Of a stretch of 21,172 nt of DNA, positions 1 to 6,754 are shown one piece after another; the first letter of the stretch is position 1, and every line of letters starts with the position of its first letter. The DNA is from Clostridia bacterium (GTDB taxonomy: Bacteria; Bacillota_A; Clostridia; Christensenellales; Aristaeellaceae). Made by a program: the position numbers and the translations under genes. The DNA lies in the NCBI GenBank assembly GCA_017432405.1, contig JAFRJF010000284.1, positions 1 through 21,172 on the forward strand. The letters are read 5' to 3'. The notes under the pieces were generated by a model. That model was not told the origin of the DNA, did no database searches, and saw only the letters and a program-made list of their open reading frames with translations.

Positions 1-388
1 CGGCGAGGGCGTCGCAGCGGCCCTGGAACCGGGCGGCGGCGCCCTCGTGGCTGAGGGTGCGGTCGTGGCCCGCGCCGATGATGCCGCCCAGGGTGCTGAT
101 GCTCGACCAGCGCTCCGTGGGGCGGGGCCGGACGGGACTGCGGGTCAGCAGGTCGAACAGCGCCATGCCCTCGTTGACGAAGCCTTCGGCGCGGTATTCC
201 CCGGGGCCCGGCTGGCGGGCATAGCCCACCGCGCCGGTGCGCCGGTCGATGCGCAGGGCCTCGGTCATGTATTCGGCGTACAGGAAGTCGCCGTCGTGGT
301 CCAGGCCCCAGCGGCGAATCATCTCCTCCTGGTCGTAGCCCAGGAACAGCGCCTGGGCCTGGGCGAGCATCTTGTCGTAGTTGGACAT
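1..388 (-). CDS. DUF3786-type protein, 3' part beyond window
   Basis: Partial gene running off the left edge, with 129 codons visible from an ATG at 388. The N-terminus starts MSNYDKMLAQAQALFLGYDQ and continues with EEMIRRWGLDHDGDFLYAEY, then a short segment around RIDRRTG. This resembles my memory of clostridial DUF3786 proteins, whose function is not known. It starts 4 bases after the thrH stop and has no strong Shine-Dalgarno of its own (only a weak GAGG inside the end of thrH), so it is probably translated by coupling with thrH from one transcript. No signal peptide or membrane segment is visible. The family call rests on recognition of the N-terminal pattern only; without the C-terminal part it is moderate. 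Confidence 0.6.
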   Translation of the reverse strand, partial: MSNYDKMLAQAQALFLGYDQEEMIRRWGLDHDGDFLYAEYMTEALRIDRRTGAVGYARQPGPGEYRAEGFVNEGMALFDLLTRSPVRPRPTERWSSISTLGGIIGAGHDRTLSHEGAAARFQGRCDALA

Positions 389-392
389 GGTT

Positions 393-1001
393 TTACAGCG
401 CCTCGAATATCGCTTCCTTCAGCCCGTCGAAGGTGTCGAAGTGCTGAAGGTCCGGGTTGTCGGCGATGATCTGCTCGGTGGAGCGGAACAGGAAGCCGGC
501 CTTGCTGGCGCGGATCATGCCCAGGTCGTTGTAGCTGTCGCCGCAGGCGATGGTGTCGAAGCCCACCGACTGCAGCGCCTTCACCGTGGACAGCTTCGAC
601 TGGGCCACGCGGATCCTGTAGTCGGCGATCATGCCGTCCCCGTCCACCTCCAGCGCGTTGCACAGCAGCGTGGGCCAGCCCAGCTTCTCCATCAGCGGCT
701 GGGCGAACTGGGTGAAGGTGTCGCTGAGGATCACCGCCTGGGTGCGCGCGCGCAGGGCGTCCAGGAAGTCCTTCGCGCCGGGCAGCGGGTCGATTTTGCG
801 GATGGTGGCCTGGATGTCCTTCAGGCCCAGGTGGTGCTGGCGCAGTATGCCCAGCCGCCAGCGCATCAGCTTGTCGTAGTCGGGCTCGTCCCGGGTGGTG
901 CGCCGCAGCTCGGGGATGCCGCTGGCCTCGGAAAAGGCGATCCAGATCTCGGGCACCAGCACGCCCTCCAGATCCAGGCAGACGATGTTCAGTTCGCTCA
1001 T
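393..1001 (-). CDS. thrH: ThrH: phosphoserine phosphatase / homoserine phosphotransferase
   Basis: 202-residue cytoplasmic HAD-superfamily enzyme. In characterised ThrH proteins it dephosphorylates phosphoserine and can pass the phosphate to homoserine, linking serine and threonine synthesis. The N-terminal motif CLDLEGVLVPEIW carries the nucleophile Asp10 and Glu12; the DLEG form, rather than DxDGT, is typical of ThrH and separates it from SerB. Motif II is ILSDTF (Ser93), and motif IV is GDSYND at 154-159, with Lys136 before it. Length equals the family norm, so it is complete. The ATG at 1001 is preceded by GGAGGT at good spacing, and a promoter is visible just upstream (1034-1062). It is followed after 4 bases by the DUF3786 gene, so the two are likely cotranscribed. 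Confidence 0.93.
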   Translation of the reverse strand: MSELNIVCLDLEGVLVPEIWIAFSEASGIPELRRTTRDEPDYDKLMRWRLGILRQHHLGLKDIQATIRKIDPLPGAKDFLDALRARTQAVILSDTFTQFAQPLMEKLGWPTLLCNALEVDGDGMIADYRIRVAQSKLSTVKALQSVGFDTIACGDSYNDLGMIRASKAGFLFRSTEQIIADNPDLQHFDTFDGLKEAIFEAL

Positions 1002-1033
1002 GGGTTACCTCCGCTTTCGGTTGTAATGGGTAC

Positions 1034-1062
1034 AGTTTAACATATATTTCGCCGATTGGCAA
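1034..1062 (-). promoter_or_regulatory. Predicted sigma-A promoter of thrH
   Basis: Reading the minus strand, TTGCCA (1062-1057, 5 of 6 matches to TTGACA), a 17-base spacer and TAAACT (1039-1034, 4 of 6 matches to TATAAT). It lies about 33 bases upstream of the thrH ATG and just after the EamA remnant, in a locally AT-rich stretch. Inferred from sequence only. Confidence 0.5.
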
Positions 1063-1066
1063 GGCG

Positions 1067-1207
1067 TCATTCGCCCTCCCGGGCGGGCAGCAGCGCGTAG
1101 ACGGTGGCGGCGGCCAGCACGATGGCCGCGCCGACGGCGGTCGGCCGCCCGGGCCGCTCGCCCACCAGCAAAAACGCCCAGACCGGGTTGAGTATCCTCT
1201 TCAGTCC
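1067..1207 (-). pseudogene. 3' remnant of an EamA/DMT-family transporter
   Basis: About 45 codons ending at a TGA at 1067-1069 encode LKRILNPVWAFLLVGERPG followed by a hydrophobic helix (AVGAAIVLAAATVYALL) and a polar tail. This is the characteristic last part of EamA (drug/metabolite transporter) proteins, where an 'EPVLNPVWAFLFLGE'-like motif precedes the tenth membrane helix. There is no start codon or Shine-Dalgarno for it. Upstream the same frame runs antisense-like through the intact yitT gene in another phase, so the rest of the transporter is absent. It overlaps the yitT stop by a few bases. It is best read as the residue of a transporter gene truncated when the yitT segment came to lie here. 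Confidence 0.7.
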
Positions 1208-2061
1208 TGCGGCCTCCGATAAAACCTGCCCGTCAGCGAGTCGGTGCGCTGGGTGTTGATGAAGGCGTGGGGGTCGACGGCGCGCACCTCGTGGACCACG
1301 CGGCGGATGTCGTCGCCGGAGAGCACGGTGTAGATCATCGAGCGGGGCTCGTTCTTGTACAGGCCGGTGCCCTTGAACAGCGTGGCGCCGTGGTGGGTGG
1401 CGTCGCGGATGATGGCGTAGACCGCGTCGGGCCGGTCGGTGACGATCCAGAGCGTGCGGTGCTGGTAGCGCTGGAACAGCGTGTGCAGCGCCTGGGTGGT
1501 GCAGAACTGGAAGATCATCGAATACAGCGCCCGCTCCCAGCCGAACAGCAGCCCCGCCGCGCAGAGCATGACCACGTTGCCGCCCAGTATGATGTTGAAG
1601 GCGTCCCGGCCGCTCTTTTCGGCCAGGTAGATGCTGATGAAGTCGGTGCCGCCGGTGCTGGCGTCCGCCCGCAGGCACAGCGTCGTGGTCAGGCCGTTCA
1701 GGAGCCCGCCGAACACGCTGCACAGCAGCGGGTCTGCCGCCACGGTGAAGGTGGGCAGCACGTCGGTCAGCACGCTGGTGATGGTCACCGCCAGCACCGA
1801 GAACAGCGCGAAGCGCCTGCCGATGTAGCGGAAGCACAGCGCCGCCGCCAGGAAGTTCAGCGTCAGGCTGAAGGCGGAGTAGGGCACGCGGATGCCCGCG
1901 TAGCGCAGCAGGCATTCCTGGATCAGCAGTGAAAGCCCCGTAAAGCCGCCGGGAAACAGCCCCGCCGCCCGAACGAAGCTCACCAGGTTCAGCGCCGACA
2001 GCGTCGCCCCGCAGGCGATCAGCAGCACCCGCTGCCAGATGGGACGCGGTTTGGGAAGCAT
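1201..2061 (-). CDS. YitT family membrane protein (DUF161 + DUF2179)
   Basis: 286-residue membrane protein. Residues 1-200 contain about five hydrophobic helices (for example LLIACGATLSALNLVSFV, FSLTLNFLAAALCF, VVMLCAAGLLFGW) with the family's conserved GLFPGGFTGLS and STGGTDF segments. Residues ~205-280 form the soluble DUF2179 domain (LWIVTDRPDAVYAIIRD, YTVLSGDDIRRVV). This order and length are standard for YitT proteins, which are common in Bacillota; their transported substrate or role is not established. The ATG at 2061 has AGGAGGG 8-9 bases upstream and a promoter at 2086-2114. It is transcribed divergently from the sugar operon that begins at 2257. Its stop falls within the first bases of the EamA remnant. 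Confidence 0.9.
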   Translation of the reverse strand: MLPKPRPIWQRVLLIACGATLSALNLVSFVRAAGLFPGGFTGLSLLIQECLLRYAGIRVPYSAFSLTLNFLAAALCFRYIGRRFALFSVLAVTITSVLTDVLPTFTVAADPLLCSVFGGLLNGLTTTLCLRADASTGGTDFISIYLAEKSGRDAFNIILGGNVVMLCAAGLLFGWERALYSMIFQFCTTQALHTLFQRYQHRTLWIVTDRPDAVYAIIRDATHHGATLFKGTGLYKNEPRSMIYTVLSGDDIRRVVHEVRAVDPHAFINTQRTDSLTGRFYRRPQD

Positions 2062-2085
2062 CGAATCACCCTCCTGTCGGGTACT

Positions 2086-2114
2086 ATTGTAACCGATGAC
2101 GGGGCGTTTCGCAA
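2086..2114 (-). promoter_or_regulatory. Predicted sigma-A promoter of the yitT gene
   Basis: On the minus strand: TTGCGA (2114-2109), 17-base spacer, TACAAT (2091-2086). The -10 lies about 25 bases before the yitT ATG. It forms a divergent pair with the promoter at 2173-2201, with the palindrome at 2127-2163 between them. Confidence 0.5.
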
Positions 2115-2126
2115 TTTGGAGCGTGT

Positions 2127-2163
2127 AAATTCTGATTTGTCGCGGGGCGACAAATCAGAATTT
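2127..2163. repeat. Palindromic repeat, TTCTGATTTGTC family, minimal copy
   Basis: A perfect inverted repeat: 17-base arms (AAATTCTGATTTGTCGC and its complement) around a GGG loop. The same arm sequence, exact or nearly so, bounds or forms elements at 15210-15479, 19937-19967, 20042-20080 and 20967-21172. Here it sits between two divergent promoters, 9 bases upstream of the -35 box at 2173. It is probably a dispersed palindromic element. A role as an operator is possible but less likely, since the other copies are not at promoters. Confidence 0.85.
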
Positions 2164-2172
2164 CCCTCCATA

Positions 2173-2201
2173 TTGACAATTCCCCCCCACCCAAGTATAA
2201 T
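2173..2201 (+). promoter_or_regulatory. Consensus sigma-A promoter of the PfkB-epimerase operon
   Basis: TTGACA (2173-2178) and TATAAT (2196-2201), both exact consensus, separated by exactly 17 bases containing a run of seven C residues. It is about 55 bases upstream of the first ORF's ATG. A promoter this close to consensus predicts strong transcription, so control would need a repressor or another mechanism. No clear operator is seen apart from the neighbouring palindrome. Confidence 0.85.
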
Positions 2202-2256
2202 TAACCTGTATAACCCTGACTCAACATTTTTAACAGAAGAGAGGAGCTGACACTGG

Positions 2257-3201
2257 ATGGATCTGTATAGCATTGGCGAGATGGTCATCGACTTCATTCC
2301 GGGCAGCGAGCCGGCCAGCTATATCCGAAAGGCGGGCGGCGCGCCGGCGAACGTGGCCATCGCCGTTTCAAAGAACGGGCTGGGCGCCTCGATGGCCTGC
2401 AAGGTGGGGGACGACGACTTTGGACGCTTCCTGATGGACACCCTGGCCGAGTACAACGTGAAGGCCGCCTGCCCCGAGCTCTGCAGGGAGGCCATCACCA
2501 CCATGGCCTTCGTGACCCTGGCCGAGGACGGCGAGCGCCGCTTTACCTTCGCCCGCAAGCCCGGCGCGGACATGCTGCTGAAGGAGGCGGAGGTGCTGGA
2601 GTCGGACATCGCCGACGCCGCCATCGTCCACGCCGGCTCTTGCTCGCTGTCGGCCCAGCCCGAGGCCGCCGCCACCGTGCGGGCGCTGCGCCTGGGGCAC
2701 GAGATGGGAAAGCTGGTCAGCTTTGACGTCAACTACCGCAACGTGATGTGGAACGACGACATCGACGCCTGCGCCCGGGCCGTGACGGATATCCTGAAAT
2801 ATGTGGACCTTTTGAAGATCTCCGAGGAGGAGGTCGACATGATCGGCGGCGAGGCCGCCATTCCCCAACTGATGAAGGACTATGGCATCGCCCTGGTGGT
2901 GCAGACCCTGGGCGCCAACGGCGTGCGGGCCTACTTCGGCGGCGATTACTTCGACGTGGCCGGCCGGAAGGTCAAGGCCGTAGACGCCACCGGCGCCGGC
3001 GACGCCTTCTGGGGCGCGTTCCTGGCGAAGCTGAGGATCTGCGGCGTGGAAAAGGCCGCCGACCTGACCGCCGGGATCGTCCGCGAGGCGCTGGAGTACG
3101 GCAACATCTCCGGCAGCATCTGCGTGCAGACCAAGGGCGCCATCGCCTCCATCCCCACCCGGATGCAGATCGAGGCCGTGATGCGGGAGGGCAAGGCATG
3201 A
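2257..3201 (+). CDS. PfkB-family sugar kinase (fructokinase-like)
   Basis: 314-residue cytoplasmic kinase of the ribokinase/PfkB family, which phosphorylates a sugar hydroxyl with ATP. Both family signatures are present: GGAPANVA at 27-34 (sugar-binding glycines) and DATGAGDAF at 243-251, with Asp249 as the catalytic base. The N-terminus (YSIGEMVIDFIPG) is like bacterial fructokinases. The ATG at 2257 follows GAGAGGAGC at suitable spacing. It is the first gene of the operon driven by the promoter at 2173-2201. Its stop overlaps the next start (ATGA at 3198-3201), indicating translational coupling to the epimerase. Fructose is the simplest substrate guess, because the downstream lyxose/mannose isomerase family could yield fructose, but specificity inside PfkB cannot be read reliably from sequence. 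Confidence 0.9.
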   Translation: MDLYSIGEMVIDFIPGSEPASYIRKAGGAPANVAIAVSKNGLGASMACKVGDDDFGRFLMDTLAEYNVKAACPELCREAITTMAFVTLAEDGERRFTFARKPGADMLLKEAEVLESDIADAAIVHAGSCSLSAQPEAAATVRALRLGHEMGKLVSFDVNYRNVMWNDDIDACARAVTDILKYVDLLKISEEEVDMIGGEAAIPQLMKDYGIALVVQTLGANGVRAYFGGDYFDVAGRKVKAVDATGAGDAFWGAFLAKLRICGVEKAADLTAGIVREALEYGNISGSICVQTKGAIASIPTRMQIEAVMREGKA

Positions 3202-3896
3202 GCGCGAATATCTGGAATGAGAAGTGCGTCATCTCCCCCTCCCTGATCTGCCTGGACATGTGCAACCTGGAGAGCCAGGCGAAGCTGCTGGAGCAGTGCG
3301 GCATACAACTGCTGCACGTGGACATACTGGACGGCCACTTCAGCCCCAGCATGCCCCTGGGCCTGGACGCCGTGCGCCAGCTGCGCTCGCGCACCAGCCT
3401 GACCTTTGACTGCCACCTGATGGTGACGGCCCAGGATTACTTCGTGGACGAGCTGCTGGACATCGGCGTGGACCAGATCGTGTTCCACGCGGAAACCCAG
3501 CCCCACATCGACGGCATGCTGAACCGCATCCACGCGAAGGGCGTGCGGGCCGGCGTGGCCCTGAAGCCCGCCACCCCCCTGTCCACGCTGGAATACGTGC
3601 TGGAGAAGTGCGACACGGTGCTGCTGATGCTGATCAATCCCGGCTACGCCTTCATGAAGGGCGAGCAGCAGGCGCCCTACGCCGACCGGAAGATCCGCGC
3701 CCTGCGGGAGATGATCGAGGCGCGGGGCCTGGACACGAAAATCGAGCTGGACGGCCGCGTCTCCCCAAAGAACATCGAGGACTGGGGCAACGGCGTCGCC
3801 GACATCTTCGTCACCGGCAGCACCTGCCTGAAGCGGGACGATCTGCCCGGCAGCTTCAAAAAGCTGGCGGAGCTGCGTGAGAACGTAGTGAAATAG
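3198..3896 (+). CDS. Ribulose-phosphate 3-epimerase family, AlsE-like
   Basis: 232-residue TIM-barrel epimerase that would invert C3 of a ketose phosphate. RPE-type catalytic and metal residues are visible: SPS at 13-15, His40 and Asp42 in HVDILDGHF, His73 in DCHLMV, and Asp185 in IELDGRV. The start motif (ISPSLICLDM) and ELDG motif resemble D-allulose-6-phosphate 3-epimerase AlsE more than housekeeping Rpe. The usual NPGF(G/A)GQ phosphate loop is replaced by NPGYAFMKGEQQ (147-158), which suggests an altered substrate pocket. The GTG-free start is the ATG overlapping the kinase stop. A 191-bp inverted-repeat element follows the stop directly. Being between a PfkB kinase and an HxlB-type isomerase, it probably acts on a hexulose 6-phosphate; this is inference. 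Confidence 0.85.
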   Translation: MSANIWNEKCVISPSLICLDMCNLESQAKLLEQCGIQLLHVDILDGHFSPSMPLGLDAVRQLRSRTSLTFDCHLMVTAQDYFVDELLDIGVDQIVFHAETQPHIDGMLNRIHAKGVRAGVALKPATPLSTLEYVLEKCDTVLLMLINPGYAFMKGEQQAPYADRKIRALREMIEARGLDTKIELDGRVSPKNIEDWGNGVADIFVTGSTCLKRDDLPGSFKKLAELRENVVK

Positions 3897-4087
3897 AATG
3901 AGGAATCAGGAATGAGGAATGATGGAGGAAATCCTTTCGTATTTCGCAACGATTCAGTCGTGAATGCGCCTGCTTCTTTTGTGGCGGCCTGGAGGCCGCC
4001 GCTACAGGTCGTGTTCATTGTAACGGCGAAGCGCGTCAGCCCTTTAGGGTACTTCCACTCCTCATTCCTCATTTCTCATTCCTCATT
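3897..4087. repeat. 191-bp element bounded by inverted GGAATGA heptads
   Basis: Starts at the base after the epimerase stop codon. The left end (3897-3922) is 7-bp units of GGAATGA/GGAATCA; the right end (4059-4087) is the reverse complement (TCATTCC units). The 26-base arms match at 24 positions. Inside lies one copy of the GTAGCGGCGG-type hairpin (3981-4005) in inverted orientation. No ORF of note. It looks like a non-coding, MITE-like insertion within the operon, between the epimerase and the SIS isomerase genes. Confidence 0.8.
3981..4005 (-). repeat. REP-like GTAGCGGCGG hairpin, inverted copy
   Basis: Complement of the repeat found four times at 11625-11766 and once at 4701-4724. Forward sequence begins GTGGCGGCCTGG and ends GGCCGCCGCTAC, forming a GC-rich hairpin. 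It is nested inside the heptad-bounded element. Confidence 0.75.
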
Positions 4088-4107
4088 AAAAAACAGGAGG
4101 CTATGGA

Positions 4108-4680
4108 ATGACTTTTGCAGAGGAATACAGTAAGGCATGCAAGGACGTGACCGCGGAGCTGGAGCGGACGCTGGCCAGCGTGGACCCGGAACAGCTGATG
4201 CGGCTGCGGGACGAGATCTTCAAGGCCGACCAGGTGTTCTTCGTGGGCGTGGGCCGGGTGATGCTGGCCCTGCAGTGCGTGTGCAAGCGGCTGGCCCACC
4301 TGGGCATCAAGGCCCACTACGTGGGCGAGATCACCGAGCCCGCCATCAAGAAGGACGACCTGCTGATCGTGGGCTCCGGCTCCGGCGGGTCGCTGTTCCC
4401 GCTGGGCATCGCCAGGAAGGCCCGGGCCGCCGTGGACTGCACCATCGTGCACATCGGCTCCAACCCCAACAGCGAGATGAAGGACATCGCCGACTTCATG
4501 GTCCGCATCCCCGTGCGCACCAAGTTCTACCTGGAGGACGAGATCGACTCCTGCCAGCCCATGACCAGCCTGTTCGAGCAGAGCGTGCTGCTGCTGGGCG
4601 ACGTGCTGGCGAAGATGATCATCGAGGAAAAGCAGCTGGACATGAAGGGCCTGTGGCAGTATCACGCGAATCTGGAATAG
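4108..4680 (+). CDS. SIS-domain isomerase, 6-phospho-3-hexuloisomerase (HxlB) type
   Basis: 190-residue single SIS-domain protein. HxlB interconverts arabino-3-hexulose 6-phosphate and fructose 6-phosphate. The phosphate-binding GSGSGG is at 89-94, the glycine loop FFVGVGR at 44-50 (GAGRS in classical HxlB), the isomerase Glu region SLFEQ at 154-158, and the C-terminus LWQYHANLE almost equals the LWxxHANLE end of HxlB. Length is normal. ATG 4108 follows AGGAGG; an ATG six bases earlier opens only a three-codon frame (ATGGAATGA). The usual partner HxlA (hexulose-6-phosphate synthase) is absent; an RPE-type epimerase stands in its place. The substrate may therefore be a related hexulose phosphate made by a route other than formaldehyde fixation. 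Confidence 0.88.
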   Translation: MTFAEEYSKACKDVTAELERTLASVDPEQLMRLRDEIFKADQVFFVGVGRVMLALQCVCKRLAHLGIKAHYVGEITEPAIKKDDLLIVGSGSGGSLFPLGIARKARAAVDCTIVHIGSNPNSEMKDIADFMVRIPVRTKFYLEDEIDSCQPMTSLFEQSVLLLGDVLAKMIIEEKQLDMKGLWQYHANLE

Positions 4681-4700
4681 GCAACAGGAACAACGATCCC

Positions 4701-4724
4701 GTAGCGGCGGCAATCTGCCGCCAC
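4701..4724 (+). repeat. REP-like GTAGCGGCGG hairpin, single copy
   Basis: GTAGCGGCGGCAATCTGCCG followed by CCAC; stem GGCGGCA/TGCCGCC. It occupies most of the 62-base gap between the SIS isomerase and the DUF4432 gene and differs by one loop base from the tandem copies at 11625-11766. It could modulate mRNA stability between the two genes. Confidence 0.8.
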
Positions 4725-4742
4725 TGGAAATGAGGAAACATC

Positions 4743-5786
4743 ATGAACGATAAACGCGACCTGATGAAATACATGGGCTCCATGCAGCAGGCGGCGTACA
4801 TCCGCCCGCTGACCTACACCGAGGGCCGCAGCACCGGCCTGAAGGCCTACGAGGTCAAAAACGGCCCGCTGTGCTACAAGCTGATGGCCGACAAGTGCCT
4901 GGACATGTGCGAGCTGTCCTACAAGGGCGTGAACTTCAGCTTCCTGTCCAAGCCGGGGCTGCAGGGCCGCAACGCCTACGACACCGCCGGGGACGAGGCC
5001 ATCCGCGGCATCATGGGCGGCATGTTCTTCACCTGCGGCGTGGAAACCATCTGCGCCCCCTGCACCGTCGACGGCGTGGACTACCCGATGCACGGGCGCA
5101 TGCGCACCACCCCGGGCGAGCACCTGTCCGCCGACGCCTTCTGGGCGGAGGACGGCTACCACCTGCGGGCCAGCGCCGAGATGCGGGAGGCGGCCCTGTT
5201 CGGCGAGAACATGACCCTGCGCCGCAGCATCGAAACGGTGTACGGGCAGAAGACCGTCACCCTGACCGATGTGTTCGAGAACCAGGGCTACCGTGACGAG
5301 CCGCTGATGCTGCTGTACCACATCAACCTGGGCTGGCCCTTCCTGGATGAAAACCTGCGGCTGGTCCTGCCCACCCGGAAGGTCACCCCCCGGGACGCCG
5401 AGGCCGAGGGCCACGAGGGCGAATACGACCGCATGGACCCGCCGAAGGACAACGAGCCGGAATACGTGTTCATCCACGACCTGGCGCCGGACGCCGACGG
5501 CAGCCTGCGGGCCGTGGCCGTGAACGAGGCGCTGGGCCTGGGGCTTGAGATCGGCTGGAACGAGGCGAATCTGCCCTACTTCATGGAGTGGAAGTCCACC
5601 GCCTCCGGCGACTATGTGATCGGCCTGGAGCCCGCCAATTCCAGCGTGTACGGCCGGCCCTGGCACGAGGAACGGGACACCGTGCACCGCCTGGCCCCCT
5701 TCGCCACCGAGAAAAACGTGCTGACGTTCACGATACTGGACGGCCAGGACGAGATCAACCAAGCCATACAAAAAATCAAAAAGTGA
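4743..5786 (+). CDS. DUF4432 / aldose 1-epimerase-like protein
   Basis: 347-residue protein of the galactose-mutarotase-like beta-sandwich superfamily, DUF4432 branch. Supporting segments include MHGRMRTTPGEHLSAD (around 118-133), YHINLGWPFLDE (around 192-203) and GDYVIGLEPANSSVYGR (around 289-305), which match the superfamily's carbohydrate-site histidines and glutamate. Related enzymes equilibrate the anomers of free aldoses; the reaction of DUF4432 itself is not firmly known to me. No signal peptide, so it is cytoplasmic. ATG 4743 follows TGAGGAAACATC with a GAGG Shine-Dalgarno. It sits between the SIS isomerase and the lyxose isomerase family gene, so it likely delivers the anomer used by the isomerase. 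Its stop is 11 bases before the next ATG. Confidence 0.85.
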   Translation: MNDKRDLMKYMGSMQQAAYIRPLTYTEGRSTGLKAYEVKNGPLCYKLMADKCLDMCELSYKGVNFSFLSKPGLQGRNAYDTAGDEAIRGIMGGMFFTCGVETICAPCTVDGVDYPMHGRMRTTPGEHLSADAFWAEDGYHLRASAEMREAALFGENMTLRRSIETVYGQKTVTLTDVFENQGYRDEPLMLLYHINLGWPFLDENLRLVLPTRKVTPRDAEAEGHEGEYDRMDPPKDNEPEYVFIHDLAPDADGSLRAVAVNEALGLGLEIGWNEANLPYFMEWKSTASGDYVIGLEPANSSVYGRPWHEERDTVHRLAPFATEKNVLTFTILDGQDEINQAIQKIKK

Positions 5787-5797
5787 GGTAATGCCAC

Positions 5798-6484
5798 ATG
5801 AAACGCTCTGAAATCAACAAGTGCATCAAGGAGTTCGAGGGCCTGCTGAAGGAGCACCGCTTCGAGCTGCCGCCGTTCCTCAGCTTCACCCCCGAGGAGT
5901 GGCAGGAGAAGGGCCACGAGTACGACGAGATCCGCGACAACGCCCTGGGCTGGGACATCACCGACTACGGCGAGGGCCACTTTGAGACCAAGGGCCTGTA
6001 CCTGATCACCCTGCGCAACGGCAACGTGCACAACCCCAAGTACACCAAGACCTACGCCGAGAAGATCATGATGCTCAAGGAGGGCCAGGTCTCCCCCAAC
6101 CACTTCCACTGGCACAAGATGGAGGACATCATCAATCGCGGCGGCGGCAACCTGGTGTTCCGGCTGTGGAACGCCGACAAGGACGAGAAGGTGGACCGGG
6201 AGAGCCCCGTGAAGATCTTCTCCGACGGCAGGGAGTACACCGTGGCGGCGGGCTCCGACATCATCCTCAAGCCCGGCCAGAGCCTGAGCCTGTATCCCTA
6301 CTACTACCATGAGTTCACCATCCAGCCCGGCACCGGCTACGCCATCATCGGCGAGGTGTCCATGTGCAACGACGACAATACCGACAACTGCTTCGAGGAG
6401 GCCCAGGGCCGCTTCCCGACCATTGAGGAGGACGAGCCGGCCTATCGCCTGCTGTGCACCGAGTATCCCCCGGCCAAGGACTGA
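5798..6484 (+). CDS. D-lyxose isomerase family (cupin sugar isomerase)
   Basis: 228-residue cupin enzyme of the D-lyxose/D-mannose isomerase family (DUF1498), which converts an aldose (D-lyxose, D-mannose) into its ketose (D-xylulose, D-fructose). The four metal ligands of the cupin are visible as His102 and His104 in SPNHFHWHKMED, Glu109, and His171 in YYYHEFTI. The KGLYLITLRNG and HNPKYTKTYAEKIM segments are also family features. Length is typical for the short forms. It is the last gene of the operon and is followed at once by a terminator at 6497-6521. With the kinase first in the operon it allows a lyxose/mannose to ketose to ketose-phosphate route, but members with other aldose substrates exist, so the exact sugar is open. 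Confidence 0.9.
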   Translation: MKRSEINKCIKEFEGLLKEHRFELPPFLSFTPEEWQEKGHEYDEIRDNALGWDITDYGEGHFETKGLYLITLRNGNVHNPKYTKTYAEKIMMLKEGQVSPNHFHWHKMEDIINRGGGNLVFRLWNADKDEKVDRESPVKIFSDGREYTVAAGSDIILKPGQSLSLYPYYYHEFTIQPGTGYAIIGEVSMCNDDNTDNCFEEAQGRFPTIEEDEPAYRLLCTEYPPAKD

Positions 6485-6496
6485 CCGATCTTTATC

Positions 6497-6521
6497 AAAG
6501 GACGCCTTCGGGCGTCCTTTT
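6497..6521 (+). terminator. Rho-independent terminator of the first sugar operon
   Basis: Ten-base stem AAAGGACGCC / GGCGTCCTTT with a TTCG tetraloop, ending in TTTT, 12 bases after the lyxose isomerase stop. A classic intrinsic terminator that separates this operon from the ABC-transporter operon. Confidence 0.9.
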
Positions 6522-6724
6522 GCATGGGCCGATAACTGTACTTTCGAAAAAGATCGAAAAGTTTTTTTTGCTCGTTCGGGAATCGCCCGAGAGCGGAGGC
6601 CCAAACCCCGAAAATGTAGGAAAAAGCGGCGTTTTGGCCGAAAAGAGGCCGAAAATGCCGGGGCAAAAACCGATCAAAATATCTACGCGGGGAGGGCGAA
6701 ATCGATTTAACACAGTAAATTGGA

Positions 6725-6754
6725 GTTTCGATTTTGATTATAAGTGATCGAAAC
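6725..6754. promoter_or_regulatory. Possible operator: GTTTCGAT inverted repeat
   Basis: Perfect 8-base arms separated by 14 bases, placed 36 bases upstream of the -35 box at 6791. The position suits an activator or an upstream repressor site. Additional TCGAAA half-sites flank it (6765-6770). Function inferred only from symmetry and position. Confidence 0.4.

Noticed and set aside
1067..1915. Full 282-codon minus-strand frame that contains the EamA-like end
   Set aside because: Only the last ~45 codons are transporter-like; the upstream part is the intact yitT gene read in the wrong frame (Arg/Pro/His-rich).
2062..2256. Riboswitch in the divergent intergenic region
   Set aside because: The transcribed leader after the -10 at 2201 is only about 50 bases and shows no structured core; the palindrome lies upstream of the promoter.
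3198..3896. Calling the epimerase gene hexulose-6-phosphate synthase (HxlA), the usual partner of HxlB
   Set aside because: It has the RPE motifs HVDILDGHF and DCHLMV rather than the DxKxxD motif of the HxlA/KGPDC group.
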